Below, one piece after another: positions 8,440 through 17,831 of a DNA stretch of 64,000 bases. The notes under the pieces were generated by a model. The model searched no databases. It saw nothing but the letters and a program-made list of their open reading frames with translations, and was not told the origin of the DNA. How positions within the stretch are numbered: position 1 is the stretch's first letter; each line of letters begins with the position of its first letter. The DNA lies in NCBI GenBank assembly GCA_018821435.1, contig JAHJME010000030.1, positions 1 to 64,000 of the forward strand, read 5' to 3'. Source of the DNA: Alphaproteobacteria bacterium. GTDB lineage: Bacteria; Pseudomonadota; Alphaproteobacteria; Caulobacterales; Caulobacteraceae. Position numbers and translations under genes: made by a program.

Positions 8440-9315
8440 ATGACGTTCAAGGGTTTGGTGGCGGGCGCTGCGCTCGCGGCGCTGATGTCGGCCGCCGCGG
8501 GATCGGCCGGCGCGGTGGTCATCACGAGCGGTGGCTATAGCGTCGGCGTGAATGAGTACGGCCAATTGCTGCACACGACGGACGGTGGCTCCACCGGCGT
8601 CGGCTTCCGCCGCGAGAGCGATGGCGCCGACGTGATCTTCTCGGGCGGCGTGCGCGACAGCTGGGGCGTCAACGGCGCCTATGCCGACGGATACGGCGAT
8701 AGCCAAGCCAACGACGGCCTGCTGAGCGCCAGCCTCACGTCCACGGCGAGCACGGCGCTCTCGACCGTCACCACCGCCGACTTCTCGGTCGTCCAGTCGT
8801 TCAGCTTCGTCGCTGACAACATCCTGGCGATCAACGTCTCGCTGACCAACATCAGCGGCGGCGACCTAGCCGCGATCTTCCAGCGCCTGGCCGACTTCGA
8901 CGCGGACCCGAATTCGGACGAGACGGTGATCGACCCGTTCGGCAACACCGCCGAGAACACCACCTTCGGCTTCGACGACGCCTCGACCCTGAACGCCTGG
9001 AGCTTCCCGCTCTGCTCGCTGTGCAGCGGCCAGTACGACGCCGGCGCCGGCCTGCGCGCCAATCTCGGAACCCTGGCGGCCGGTCAGACCACCTACTTCA
9101 CCTACTATTACGGCATGGGCGCGGGATCCGACGAACTGGCGGCGCAGATGCAGACGGCTGGCGCCAAGGACATCCTGGTGGTGACCGGCGTCGACGGCAC
9201 GGTGTCGGCGGCCATGGGCCTGGCGGTGCCGGAACCGGCGACCTGGGCGATGATGATCCTGGGCTTCTTCGGCCTGGGATCGATGATCCGCCGGCGCAAC
9301 GCCGCCTTGGCCTGA
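8440..9315 (+). CDS. PEP-CTERM (PEPxxWA type) exported protein
   Basis: The 291-residue protein has a signal peptide (about residues 1-26) and a C-terminal sorting region: VPEPATWAMMILGFFGLGSMIRRRN, read as PEP motif, membrane helix and basic tail. Such proteins are handled by an exosortase and often end at the cell surface or in matrix. The middle is a Ser/Thr/Asn-rich beta-type domain of unknown role. ATG 8440 is preferred over the in-frame TTG at 8425 because GGGGGAAG lies at proper distance before it. Confidence 0.88.
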   Translation: MTFKGLVAGAALAALMSAAAGSAGAVVITSGGYSVGVNEYGQLLHTTDGGSTGVGFRRESDGADVIFSGGVRDSWGVNGAYADGYGDSQANDGLLSASLTSTASTALSTVTTADFSVVQSFSFVADNILAINVSLTNISGGDLAAIFQRLADFDADPNSDETVIDPFGNTAENTTFGFDDASTLNAWSFPLCSLCSGQYDAGAGLRANLGTLAAGQTTYFTYYYGMGAGSDELAAQMQTAGAKDILVVTGVDGTVSAAMGLAVPEPATWAMMILGFFGLGSMIRRRNAALA

Positions 9316-9355
9316 TCCTTAAATCCCTCGGCGTGCGGCGGGGTGAGGCGGAGCC

Positions 9356-10489
9356 TCACCCCATCGTGACGGCCCCGGCCAGGGCCGTGAGTTCGGTCCA
9401 GCGTCCGACGCAGAGCGCGGCCAGGATCGCCGCCGTGTGCTTCTTCAGCGCCTCCGCGCTGATCCCGAAGGCCGCGCAGCAATCGCTCCGCTCGCCCCCC
9501 TTCATCCCGAACAGCGCCAGGTCGCGTTGCAGCGGCGTCAGCGGCTGGCCCATCAGATGGTCGATGCAGCGCGCGGCCAGGCTCGTCTCCTCGCTCAGCG
9601 CGATGTACATGGCCGCCCGCTCCCCGCCCGCCTCGTCGAGCAGCGACGTGTGGCGCGCCTCGGCGACGATGCGGCCGTTCGGCACCTGGGCCACGTATCG
9701 GGCCGAAGCTTCCGTCGCCAGCAGCCCCGCCAGCACCTGAGCGAAGGCCGGCGCCACGCGGGGACGCTGTGCCATGGTCACGTTCTGCGCGAACAGATGA
9801 CTGCGCATCAGCAGCTTTTCCGCCTCGGCGTCGATCGCCAGCAGCCGTCCGCCGTCCGTGTCGGTGATCATGTGCGCCCGGCCGCTGGAGCGTCGCACCC
9901 AGTGCGCGTCCGCTTGCGCCGTTTCCAGCGCCACCTTCAGCGAGGCCTGAACCGGACGCAGCCGCTCCGCGTCGCGCGCCGTGAACCGCCGCTGGCCCCT
10001 GTGCCAGACGATCAGCACCGCGCGCGCGCCGTCGTCGGCCTCGATCCGAACGTCGAGCATGTAGTGGTGGTCCAGTGGCACGCAGAGATGTCGATAGACG
10101 TTCCCTTGCCAGAAGCGCTCCAGGTACTCCGTCGCGAGCGCCCGGCCGATCGAGGGGCCGATCGGGGCGGTCAGGGTCAGCATGTTCTCCTGGCCCGGCC
10201 CGGTGAACAGCTCCTCGAACCGGCTGACGAACAGGTCCTTCAGGTCCACGCGATCCGTCTCGTGGTAGAAGCCCGCCGGGGCGCCCTGCGTGTCGGTCCA
10301 GAACATCCCGGCCATGTCGCCGTCCACCAGTTGGCGGCTGATCGCGCAGGCCGGGCCCGCGATCGCCTCCAACCCGGCGCCGCAGGTGGAGAGCATTCGC
10401 AAGTGATCGAGCAACCGTCGGTTGATGAGGGGGCTGGTTTTCACTTTTGGCGCGGTGTCGGCCATGACCGCTTTGCTTGCGTTCAACAC
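9356..10489 (-). CDS. LuxR-family-like regulator with divergent helix-turn-helix
   Basis: The 377-residue protein has a long N-terminal GAF-like sensory region (through about residue 180). The C-terminal segment follows the LuxR DNA-binding layout: LTPLQRDLALFGMKGGERSD then CCAAFGISAEALKKHTAAIL and LCVGRWTELTAL. Several consensus positions differ (CCAAFG for the usual AxxLG turn), so it is a diverged member. The start is GTG 10489, with AGGTGA before it; ATG 10465 is possible. A 26-bp dyad lies just upstream, suggesting self-regulation or another repressor. Confidence 0.75.
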   Translation of the reverse strand: MLNASKAVMADTAPKVKTSPLINRRLLDHLRMLSTCGAGLEAIAGPACAISRQLVDGDMAGMFWTDTQGAPAGFYHETDRVDLKDLFVSRFEELFTGPGQENMLTLTAPIGPSIGRALATEYLERFWQGNVYRHLCVPLDHHYMLDVRIEADDGARAVLIVWHRGQRRFTARDAERLRPVQASLKVALETAQADAHWVRRSSGRAHMITDTDGGRLLAIDAEAEKLLMRSHLFAQNVTMAQRPRVAPAFAQVLAGLLATEASARYVAQVPNGRIVAEARHTSLLDEAGGERAAMYIALSEETSLAARCIDHLMGQPLTPLQRDLALFGMKGGERSDCCAAFGISAEALKKHTAAILAALCVGRWTELTALAGAVTMG

Positions 10490-10502
10490 TCGGTCACCTG
10501 AG

Positions 10503-10528
10503 CTATATTCCCCTGCCGAGGAATATAG
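10503..10528. promoter_or_regulatory. 9-8-9 inverted repeat upstream of the LuxR-like regulator
   Basis: CTATATTCC (10503-10511) and GGAATATAG (10520-10528) form a perfect dyad with an 8-bp spacer, 14 bp upstream of the GTG start on the minus strand. It is AT-rich in a GC-rich genome and sits where the core promoter should be, as expected for an operator. Confidence 0.6.
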
Positions 10529-10768
10529 ATCGGACGCGTAAACAATTATCCACAGTCGCAGAACGCTGCAATCCAGCCTGGACCGCGACCGTTTGACGCC
10601 TCTGATCCGGGGCCATCGGCGGCAGGCCGCGCCGTCGTCGAGGGGCCTACGGGGCGCCGGCGCGTCCGAGCCTTCTGTTAATTTTGCTTGGCCCTTTGTT
10701 AACCATGACGGGCCAGATTGCGGCGTCGGCGGGAGGTTCCGCCGAACCAGCTTTCCATGAGGTCCTTC
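10529..10768. other. Intergenic region between the regulator and fliQ
   Basis: About 240 bp without a credible gene. Apart from the dyad at its edge and the TTAACCAT element near 10699, I see nothing that I can name. An open reading frame extension from 10718 into fliQ is not supported by FliQ length. Confidence 0.5.
10699..10706 (+). promoter_or_regulatory. CtrA half-site TTAACCAT upstream of fliQ
   Basis: TTAACCAT at 10699-10706 matches the 8-base CtrA motif. The expected upstream half is degenerate (TTGG at 10688-10691, spacing 7). It lies 62 bp before the fliQ ATG, a distance that leaves room for a promoter. Control of fliQR by CtrA is known in Caulobacter. Confidence 0.6.
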
Positions 10769-11032
10769 ATGAGCGGCGCCGAGGTTCTGGACGTCGGACG
10801 TGACGCCATCTGGCTCACCATTCAGATTTGCGCCCCGGTCCTGCTCGTGGGCCTGGTTGTCGGCGTCAGCATCGGCCTGTTTCAGGCGCTGACCCAGATC
10901 CAGGAACAGACCCTGGTCTATGCGCCGAAGATCGTCGCGATCTTCATCTCGCTGCTGATCTTCCTGCCGATGATGGGCGCGCTGATGAGCGAGTTCATGC
11001 GCAATATCGCCGCGCGCATCGCGGGCATGTAG
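10769..11032 (+). CDS. fliQ: Flagellar export protein FliQ
   Basis: FliQ is a two-helix subunit of the export gate. The 87-residue product has the expected pair of membrane helices, with the conserved VGLFQALTQIQEQTL-type linker (here SIGLFQALTQIQEQTLVYAP) between them. The frame is open from 10718 and an ATG lies at 10757, but ATG 10769 gives the usual length and has GAGG 7 bp upstream. It heads the fliQ-fliR-flhB operon. Confidence 0.95.
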   Translation: MSGAEVLDVGRDAIWLTIQICAPVLLVGLVVGVSIGLFQALTQIQEQTLVYAPKIVAIFISLLIFLPMMGALMSEFMRNIAARIAGM

Positions 11033-11049
11033 GCGGGAGGCCCGGCGCC

Positions 11050-11811
11050 GTGGAGTCCTACGCGACAGCCCAGCAGGTCTTCGCCGCCGGCCTCATCTTC
11101 ACGCGCGTGGCGGCGATCGTCATGCTGCTGCCGGCGTTCGGCGAAACGTTCATTCCCCCCCGCGTCCGGCTGTCGTTCGCGCTGGCCCTATCGCTGATGC
11201 TGTTCCCGCTGATCGCGGCGCGGGTTCCGGGGCTGCCGGGCAATGCGGCCGACCTGGGCGGTGCGGTGATCAAGGAACTGCTGATCGGCCTGATGATCGG
11301 CGGCATCCTGCGCCTGTTCATGACCTCGATGGCGACAGCCGGCGAAATCGTCTCGATGGCCACGACGCTGTCGTTCTCCCAGACCGCCAACCCCATGCAG
11401 GCTCAGCCCTCGACGTCGCTGGGCACGCTGCTGGGCACGATGGCGCTGGTGTTGATCTTCGCCACGAACCTGCACCACCTGTTCCTGGGCGCGATCGTCA
11501 ATTCGTTCGACCTGTTCCCGTTCACCCGTGACGTGCCGATCGCCGACGCCGGCCAACTGGCGGTCCAGACGGTCGGCAAGTCGTTCGCGCTGGGCTTCCA
11601 GCTCGCCGGCCCCGTGGTGGTCTTCTCGCTGATCTTCAACGTCGCCACCGGCCTGGTCGGCCGGGTGATGCCGCAGTTCCAGGTGTTCTTCGTCGCCAGC
11701 CCGCTGATGATCATCCTGGGCCTGTCGATCTTCGCCCTCAGCCTGGGCACCATCGGCATCGTCTGGCTGGACCACTTCCGCGAACTCATCGGGAATTTCG
11801 TGCCCGTATGA
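11050..11811 (+). CDS. fliR: Flagellar export protein FliR
   Basis: The 253-residue membrane protein carries FliR features: ARVAAIVMLLPAFG-like start (FTRVAAIVMLLPAFGE), RLSFALALSLMLFPL, AGEIVSMATTLSFSQTANPM and VVFSLIFNVATGLVGRVMPQ. Start is a GTG at 11050 with GGAGG about 10 bp before it; the longer open frame upstream is antisense-like noise overlapping fliQ. Its last 4 bases overlap the flhB start (ATGA). Confidence 0.96.
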   Translation: MESYATAQQVFAAGLIFTRVAAIVMLLPAFGETFIPPRVRLSFALALSLMLFPLIAARVPGLPGNAADLGGAVIKELLIGLMIGGILRLFMTSMATAGEIVSMATTLSFSQTANPMQAQPSTSLGTLLGTMALVLIFATNLHHLFLGAIVNSFDLFPFTRDVPIADAGQLAVQTVGKSFALGFQLAGPVVVFSLIFNVATGLVGRVMPQFQVFFVASPLMIILGLSIFALSLGTIGIVWLDHFRELIGNFVPV

Positions 11812-12887
11812 GTGAGGCGCCGGAAAAAGAATCAAAAACAGAAGAGGCGACACCCCAGAAACTCGCGAAGGCCGCGGAGAAGGGTGATGTCGTCCGGACG
11901 ATGGACCTGGGCCCGTTCGCGGTCCTGGCCGCGGTCTCCTCGGTGCTGATCATGTGCGGCGGGTGGATGGCCCGCGACATGGCCTCGAAGCTGTTGCCGT
12001 TCTTCGCCCACCCAGACGCCATGTCGCTGGAAGGCCACGGCGGGATGCAGGTCCTGCGCTACACCCTGCTGGCCGGCGCGCCCGCATTCCTGATCGTCAT
12101 GCTCAGCGCCGCCGCCGCCGGCGCGGCCGCCAGCGTGGCGCAGAGCGGCTTCAGCTTCAACGCCGAGAAGCTCAAGCCCGACTTCTCCAAGCTCTCGCCC
12201 AAGAAAGGCCTGGAGCGGATGTTCGGGCCCGACGGCGTGGTCCAGTTCCTGAAGTCGCTGGTGAAGGTGTCGATCATCGCCCTCCTGGTCTGGTGGGTGC
12301 TGAAGCCGTACGTGCCGAAGTTCTCGTCGCTGTCGGCGCTGGACGTCGGCGCGCTGCTGCCGTTCTCGATCGAGATCCTGAAGCGGCTGGTCTATTCGGT
12401 GATCGGCCTGAGCCTGGTCGTCGCCGGCGGCGACTGGATGTGGCAGCGCCACCGCTTCATGATCCGCCAGCGGATGACCAAGGAAGAGGTCAAGGAAGAC
12501 TACAAGAACAGCGAAGGCGACCCGCACATCAAGGCCCGCCAGCGCCAGCTCCGCATGGAGAAGGCCCGGCGCCGGATGATGCAGGCGGTGCCGGAGGCCA
12601 CCGTGGTGGTCATGAACCCGACCCACTACGCCGTCGCGCTGAAGTACGAGCAGGGCGAGAACGCCGCCCCGATGTGCGTGGCCAAGGGGATGGACGCCGT
12701 CGCCCTGCGCATCCGCGCCATCGCCGAGGAGGCCGGCGTGCATGTGATCGAGGACCCGCCGCTGGCGCGTGCGCTCTACGCGTCGGTCGACATCGACGAG
12801 ATGATCCCGCCGGCGCACTTCGAGGCCGTCGCCAAGATCATCGGCTTCATCCTGGGCGCGGGCCGCCGCCGCGCCGCGCACCGGTAG
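11808..12887 (+). CDS. flhB: Flagellar export switch protein FlhB
   Basis: FlhB controls the switch from rod/hook to filament export. The 359-residue protein has a charged N-terminus (EKESKTEEATPQKLAKA), four membrane helices, and a cytoplasmic domain with the self-cleavage motif NPTHYAV at residues 270-276. The juxtamembrane part KEEVKEDYKNSEGDPHIKAR is typical. It overlaps fliR by 4 bases and precedes cckA by 88 bp, the order known for Caulobacter. Confidence 0.97.
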   Translation: MSEAPEKESKTEEATPQKLAKAAEKGDVVRTMDLGPFAVLAAVSSVLIMCGGWMARDMASKLLPFFAHPDAMSLEGHGGMQVLRYTLLAGAPAFLIVMLSAAAAGAAASVAQSGFSFNAEKLKPDFSKLSPKKGLERMFGPDGVVQFLKSLVKVSIIALLVWWVLKPYVPKFSSLSALDVGALLPFSIEILKRLVYSVIGLSLVVAGGDWMWQRHRFMIRQRMTKEEVKEDYKNSEGDPHIKARQRQLRMEKARRRMMQAVPEATVVVMNPTHYAVALKYEQGENAAPMCVAKGMDAVALRIRAIAEEAGVHVIEDPPLARALYASVDIDEMIPPAHFEAVAKIIGFILGAGRRRAAHR

Positions 12888-12975
12888 AGACGGCGTGCCG
12901 ACTTTGCCCCCTGACGCCCTAAACCGTTGTGACACAATGCAGATCACCGATTCGTCGCAGGGGCTGACGCTCGCC

Positions 12976-15054
12976 ATGGCTGAGTCGCCGTCCAAGACCC
13001 GCAAGGTGGACCCGTTCATCGCCCTCGCGGTGTTCTTCTTCCTGCTTGCCGCCGCCTTCGCGGTCGCTCCCGCGCTGAACGCCGGGGTCGAAACGCTGGC
13101 CGGCACGATGCTGCTGGTGGGTCTGGCCGGGGTCTGCTGCCTCGGGCTGTTCGTCCTGCGCGGCCCCACCGAGGCGCCGGCCGAGAGCGAGGCGGGCGCC
13201 GACGCCTTCCTGGCCGCCCTGGACGAACCCGCCGCGGTCGCCGCGCCGGACGGCCGGCTGCTCACCACCAACGCCGCCTGGCGCGAAGCCATGGGCACGG
13301 CGCCGCGCCTGCCCAAGAGCGGGGCCGCCGCCTCCAGCCTGTTCGCCGCCCTGGCCGCGGCCCGTCGCGGCGACCTGGGCCGCGCCACCGTCAAGACCGC
13401 TGGCCAGGAGCGCGAGGCGCTGGTCTCGCCGATCGGTCCGCGCCGCTTCCTGGTCCGCCTGACCGGCCGGGGCTCCGGCCCGCTGGCCCTGCCGTCCTCG
13501 GCGCTGGAGGTGCTGAACGCCGTCGCCGGCGCCAAGGCCCCGCCGCCCAAGGTGCTGGACGCCTTCGCCGCCGCCTCGCCGTTCGGCGCGGCGCTGCTGG
13601 AGGGGGAGGATCCGTTCGAGGCGCGCATCATCGAGGCCAACCCGGCCCTGGCCGCCGTCGCCAAGGGCGGCGAGGCGGGGCAGGTGTTCGGCGACCTGAT
13701 CGAACCGGCCAGCCGGTTGGACGCCGCCATGCGGCTGGCCGAGGCCCGCGACGGCCACGCCCCGCTGGAAGTGCGCCTGGCGCACGACCCCAGCCGCATC
13801 GCCCACCTCTATCTGGCGCAGAGCCCGGGCCGCTGGGTGGCTTATCTGGTCGACGTCTCCGAGCAGAAGCAGGTCGAGCTGCAGCTTTCGCAGAGCCAGA
13901 AGATGCAGGCCATCGGCCAGCTGGCGGGCGGCGTGGCGCACGATTTCAACAACCTGCTGACCGCCATCCTGATGCAGCTGGATGTGCTGGCCTCGCGCCA
14001 CCCCGTGGGCGACCCCTCGTACGAAGGCCTGAACGAGATCAAGCAGACCTCGATGCGGGCCGCCGATCTGGTCCGCAAGCTGCTGGCGTTCTCGCGCAAG
14101 CAGACGGTTCAGCGCGAGATCCTGGACGTGGGCGAGATGGTCTCGGAGTCCGAGGTCCTGCTGCGCCGGCTGCTGTACGAGGACGTGAAGCTGGTCACGG
14201 ACTATGGCCGCAACCTGCCGCATGTCCGCGCCGACCGCAGCCAGCTGGACACCGCGGTGATGAACCTCGTGGTCAACGCCCGCGACGCGATCCGCAGCCA
14301 TGGTGGCGGGGTGATCCGCATCCGTACGGCCCGCGTCACTCAGGAAGAGGCCCGCAGCCTCGGCTATCCGACCGCAGCCGGCGATCAGGCCCTGGTCGAG
14401 GTCAGCGACGACGGCCCCGGCATCGCGCCCGGCGTGATGGACAAGATCTTCGACCCGTTCTTCACCACCAAGCCGGTGGGCGAGGGGACGGGCCTGGGCC
14501 TGGCCACGGTCTATGGCATCGTAAAGCAGTCGGACGGCTGGATCGCCGTGGCGTCGAAGCCGGGCGAAGGCGCGGCGTTCCGCATCTTCCTGCCCGTGCA
14601 CCTGCCGCCGGTGGTCGCCCCCGGCGCGCCGGTGGCCGAGCCGGCGGCGCCCAAGCGTCCGGTGGCCCGCGACCTCTCCGGCGCCGGCCGCATCCTATTC
14701 GTCGAGGACGAGGACGCGGTGCGCGGCGTCGCCGCCAAGCTGCTACGCGCCCGGGGATACGAGGTGATCGAGGCGGCCAGCGGCGAGGAAGCCTTGGAGT
14801 ATGCCGAGAACCATGCGGGCGAGATCGACCTTATGATCTCCGACGTGGTGATGCCCGGCATGCAGGGCCCCGACCTGCTGAAGCAGGCCCGCCAGTACCT
14901 GGGCAACGCCCCGGTGATGTTCATCTCCGGCTATGCCGAGAGCGAGTTCTCCGATCTGCTGGAGGGCGAAAAGAACGTCTCGTTCCTGCCCAAGCCCATC
15001 GACATCAAGACCCTCGCCGAGCGGGTGAAGCTGGAGCTTCAGAAGGCGGCGTAA
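12976..15054 (+). CDS. cckA: Cell-cycle hybrid histidine kinase CckA
   Basis: CckA feeds phosphate through ChpT to CtrA and controls the cell cycle. The 692-residue protein has two N-terminal membrane helices (about 15-37 and 45-65), PAS-like regions, a DHp with [11 protein letters not shown] (His322), an ATPase domain ([28 protein letters not shown]) and a receiver ([21 protein letters not shown] with Asp623, KPI). ATGs at 12937 and an earlier GTG are also in frame. ATG 12976 is chosen because it places the two residues at 322 and 623, exactly as in Caulobacter CckA. Confidence 0.97.
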   Translation: MAESPSKTRKVDPFIALAVFFFLLAAAFAVAPALNAGVETLAGTMLLVGLAGVCCLGLFVLRGPTEAPAESEAGADAFLAALDEPAAVAAPDGRLLTTNAAWREAMGTAPRLPKSGAAASSLFAALAAARRGDLGRATVKTAGQEREALVSPIGPRRFLVRLTGRGSGPLALPSSALEVLNAVAGAKAPPPKVLDAFAAASPFGAALLEGEDPFEARIIEANPALAAVAKGGEAGQVFGDLIEPASRLDAAMRLAEARDGHAPLEVRLAHDPSRIAHLYLAQSPGRWVAYLVDVSEQKQVELQLSQSQKMQAIGQLAGGVAHDFNNLLTAILMQLDVLASRHPVGDPSYEGLNEIKQTSMRAADLVRKLLAFSRKQTVQREILDVGEMVSESEVLLRRLLYEDVKLVTDYGRNLPHVRADRSQLDTAVMNLVVNARDAIRSHGGGVIRIRTARVTQEEARSLGYPTAAGDQALVEVSDDGPGIAPGVMDKIFDPFFTTKPVGEGTGLGLATVYGIVKQSDGWIAVASKPGEGAAFRIFLPVHLPPVVAPGAPVAEPAAPKRPVARDLSGAGRILFVEDEDAVRGVAAKLLRARGYEVIEAASGEEALEYAENHAGEIDLMISDVVMPGMQGPDLLKQARQYLGNAPVMFISGYAESEFSDLLEGEKNVSFLPKPIDIKTLAERVKLELQKAA

Positions 15055-15142
15055 CCCGCGGCGGCCGTCGCGTTGCAAACGGCGGCCGCGTGCAGACTGA
15101 AGAGCGCTTGTCACGGGCCGCGCGGCGCGGCATGCAGCGGGC

Positions 15143-16195
15143 GTGACCCAGGATCCGACGACCCAGAAATTCACCTTCGCCCAGGTGTTCGAGATGGCCT
15201 TCGCGGCGGCTCAGGCCGGGCGATTGAACGAGGCCGAGACCCTCTATCGAGCGCTGTTGCCCGGCGCGCCGCCTGTCCAGGTGGTGCTCAACCTGATCAA
15301 GGTGCTGGAAGACGGCGGCCGCCACGCCGAGGCCGAAGCCATGTGCCTGGCCGAACTGGAGACGCGCCCGGGCGAGCCCGGCCTGCTGCGCCGCCTGGGC
15401 TATCTTCGGCTGCGCAACGGCGACTATGCGGGAGGTTGGCCGCTGTACGAACACCGCATCCAGCCGGGGGTCAGCAAGCCGAAGCTCAGCTTCCCCGAAT
15501 GGCAGGGCGAGCACACCAACTCGATGCTGGTCCTGCCGGAGCAGGGCCTGGGCGACCAGATCATGTTCGCCCGCTACGTGTCGGTGCTGAAGGCGCGGGG
15601 CATCGAGGTGACCCTGGGCTGCCGGCCGCCGCTGGCGCCGCTGTTCAAGGCGCTGGATACGCCGCTGTTGATCGCCCACGGCGGGGTGGATATCCCGCGC
15701 CACGATTGCTGGGTGCTGATCGCCTCGCTGCCGCTGATCCTGGGCACGACGCTGGAGACCATTCCCCCCGCGCCCTACCTGCCGGGCAAGGCCGGCGGCG
15801 CGGGCGTCGGGTTCGCGGCGGTCGGCAGCAAGGAGCATGTCAACGACGGCAACCGCTCCCTGCCGGCGGATATCGCCGCGCAGATCCGCGCGTGGCCCGG
15901 CGTGCGCAGCCTGGCGCCCGAGGACACCGGCGCGGCCGATTTCGAGCAGACCCGCCGGATCGTCGAGGACCTGGACGTGGTGGTCACGGTTGACACCGCC
16001 GTCGCCCACCTGGCCGGGGCCATGGGCAAGCCGTGCTTCCTGATGCTGCCGTTCAACGCCGACTGGCGCTGGATGCGCGACCGCACCGACAGCCCCTGGT
16101 ACCCCTCGATCCGCCTGTTCCGCCAGCCGGCGCCGGGCGACTGGGCCGCCGTCGTCGCCGATGTCCGCAAGGCGCTGGACGAACGCGGCGCCTGA
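15143..16195 (+). CDS. TPR-containing glycosyltransferase-like protein
   Basis: The 350-residue protein has TPR-like helices in the first 110 residues ([39 protein letters not shown]). The rest resembles heptosyltransferase-type family 9 folds: [21 protein letters not shown] and, near the end, [20 protein letters not shown]. The layout recalls the flagellin glycosyltransferase FlmG, which joins TPRs to a transferase, but this protein is shorter and I do not equate them. Start is GTG 15143, 88 bp after cckA. A weak GCGGCCG/CGGCCGC stem lies in the gap at 15061-15089. Confidence 0.82.
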   Translation: MTQDPTTQKFTFAQVFEMAFAAAQAGRLNEAETLYRALLPGAPPVQVVLNLIKVLEDGGRHAEAEAMCLAELETRPGEPGLLRRLGYLRLRNGDYAGGWPLYEHRIQPGVSKPKLSFPEWQGEHTNSMLVLPEQGLGDQIMFARYVSVLKARGIEVTLGCRPPLAPLFKALDTPLLIAHGGVDIPRHDCWVLIASLPLILGTTLETIPPAPYLPGKAGGAGVGFAAVGSKEHVNDGNRSLPADIAAQIRAWPGVRSLAPEDTGAADFEQTRRIVEDLDVVVTVDTAVAHLAGAMGKPCFLMLPFNADWRWMRDRTDSPWYPSIRLFRQPAPGDWAAVVADVRKALDERGA

Positions 16196-16270
16196 CGCCG
16201 CGCTTGCGCCCGGCCGTCCAAGGCCTCAGCCTGCCTTCCAAACCCGAAAACAGGGTATGGGAGGAGGTCG

Positions 16271-17086
16271 ATGATGGCAGGGGTGAACCCGAACGGCACG
16301 CTTCGCGGGAAGACGGCGCTGGTCACCGGCGCCAGCCGCGGGATCGGCGAGGCCATCGCCGTCCGCCTGGCCATGGAGGGCGCGAAGGTCGTGGTCTCGG
16401 CCCGCACCGCCGAGGCGGGCGACAGCAAGCTGCCGGGAACCCTGCACGACACTATCGACCGTATCCGCGCCCTGGGCGGCCAAGCCACGTTCGTGAAGGC
16501 CGACCTGTCGAGCGAGGCGGATCGGATCCGCCTGGTCGAAGAGGCGGCGGAGGCCTTCGGGCCGATCGACATCCTCGTCAACAACGCGGCGGTGACGTTC
16601 TTCATACCGGTGGAGACGTTCCCCAAGAAGCGCTTCGACCTGATGATGGAGGTCCAGGTCTGGGCGCCGTTCCATCTCAGTCAGCTGGTTCTGCCATCGA
16701 TGCGCGAGCGCAAGTCCGGCTGGATCGTCAACATCTCCTCGCCGGCGGGTATCCACCCGACCCAGCCCTACACCCGGCGCGGCGGCGGGGCGGTCTACGG
16801 CATGTGCAAGGCGGCGCTTGAGCGGTTCACCACCGGCCTGGCGTCGGAGGTCTACGACGACGGCGTCGCGGTCAACGTGGTCTCGCCGGGCTTGGTCGAC
16901 ACCCCCGGCGTCGCCGTCCACGGCCTGATCAACGACCAGACCAGAGACCGGGTGCAGCCGATCGAATTCATCGCCGAGGCGGTTTACCAGCTGGCGAAAG
17001 GCGACCCGAAGACGATGACGGGGCGTATCGACTACGCCGAGCCTTTGCTGAAAGAGTTGGGGATCGCCCCCACGGAGCTGGTCTGA
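16271..17086 (+). CDS. Short-chain dehydrogenase/reductase
   Basis: An NAD(P)-dependent oxidoreductase of 271 residues. It shows the Rossmann motif TGASRGIGEAIA, NNA at ILVNNAAVTF, catalytic Ser in NISSPAG and the YxxxK pair in VYGMCKA. The substrate is not evident. The start follows GGGAGGAGG; ATG 16274 is equally possible. It lies 4 bp before a dienelactone hydrolase-type gene, so the two probably act in one pathway with the nearby dioxygenases. Confidence 0.92.
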   Translation: MMAGVNPNGTLRGKTALVTGASRGIGEAIAVRLAMEGAKVVVSARTAEAGDSKLPGTLHDTIDRIRALGGQATFVKADLSSEADRIRLVEEAAEAFGPIDILVNNAAVTFFIPVETFPKKRFDLMMEVQVWAPFHLSQLVLPSMRERKSGWIVNISSPAGIHPTQPYTRRGGGAVYGMCKAALERFTTGLASEVYDDGVAVNVVSPGLVDTPGVAVHGLINDQTRDRVQPIEFIAEAVYQLAKGDPKTMTGRIDYAEPLLKELGIAPTELV

Positions 17087-17090
17087 GCCC

Positions 17091-17831
17091 ATGATCGAAC
17101 AGACGGTCGAGATCGCCACCAAGGACGGAAAGACCACCACCTTCATCGTCCACCCCGAACGCAACGCGCCGCACCCGGTGATCCTGTTCTTCATGGACGC
17201 GCCGGCCATCCGCGAGGAACTGCGCGACATGGCCCGACGGATCGCGACCGCCGGCTACTATGTGATGCTGCCCAACCTCTACTACCGGAAGGGCGTGCTG
17301 GAGCTGGCCGACCTGCCGCCGCTGCCCGAAGCCGAGGCGCGGGCGCGCATGTTCGAGCTGATGGGCTCGATCAACATCGGCATGGTGATGGACGACGCGG
17401 ACGGCCTGCTGGACTTCGCCGGCCGCGATCCCGCCGCCAGCCCCGGCCCGGCCGGCGCGATCGGCTACTGCATGAGCGGCCAGTACGCGATCAATGTCGC
17501 CGCGCGACACCCGGAACGGATCGCCTGCGCCGCCTCGCTCTATGGCGTGCAACTGGTCACCGACCGGCCCGACAGTCCGCATCTGGCGGCCCACCGGAGC
17601 AAGGCCGAGCTCTACTTCGCCTGCGCCGAGCACGACACCTATGCGCCGCTGGAGATGGTCGAGGCCCTGGACGCCTCGCTCAAGGACTCGGCCGCCAACG
17701 CCGAGGTCGAGATCTACCCCGGCGTCCACCACGGCTTCGCCTTCCCAGGCCGGAAGGGCATCTACGACAAGCCGGCGGCGGAGCGGCACTGGGAACGGCT
17801 GTTCGCCCTGTTCCAGCGGAACTTGGGCTAA
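17091..17831 (+). CDS. Dienelactone hydrolase family protein
   Basis: The 246-residue alpha/beta hydrolase has the family nucleophile motif GYCMSG (Cys in place of Ser), an acid in CAEHDTYAP and the His in VHHGFAFPG. Family members open lactone rings of aromatic breakdown products or act as general carboxyl esterases. It follows the SDR by 4 bp and overlaps the convergent phytanoyl-CoA dioxygenase-like gene by 4 bases. Confidence 0.93.
   Translation: MIEQTVEIATKDGKTTTFIVHPERNAPHPVILFFMDAPAIREELRDMARRIATAGYYVMLPNLYYRKGVLELADLPPLPEAEARARMFELMGSINIGMVMDDADGLLDFAGRDPAASPGPAGAIGYCMSGQYAINVAARHPERIACAASLYGVQLVTDRPDSPHLAAHRSKAELYFACAEHDTYAPLEMVEALDASLKDSAANAEVEIYPGVHHGFAFPGRKGIYDKPAAERHWERLFALFQRNLG

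Noticed and set aside
12919..14601. 560-codon minus-strand frame over cckA
   Set aside because: cckA is certain on the other strand. The frame has no recognisable domain and shows shadow composition.
15061..15089. Terminator after cckA
   Set aside because: The stem is only 7 bp with a 15-base loop and no T tract. Too weak to list as a terminator.
16226..17230. Minus-strand frame over the SDR gene
   Set aside because: The SDR motifs on the plus strand are complete; this frame has none.
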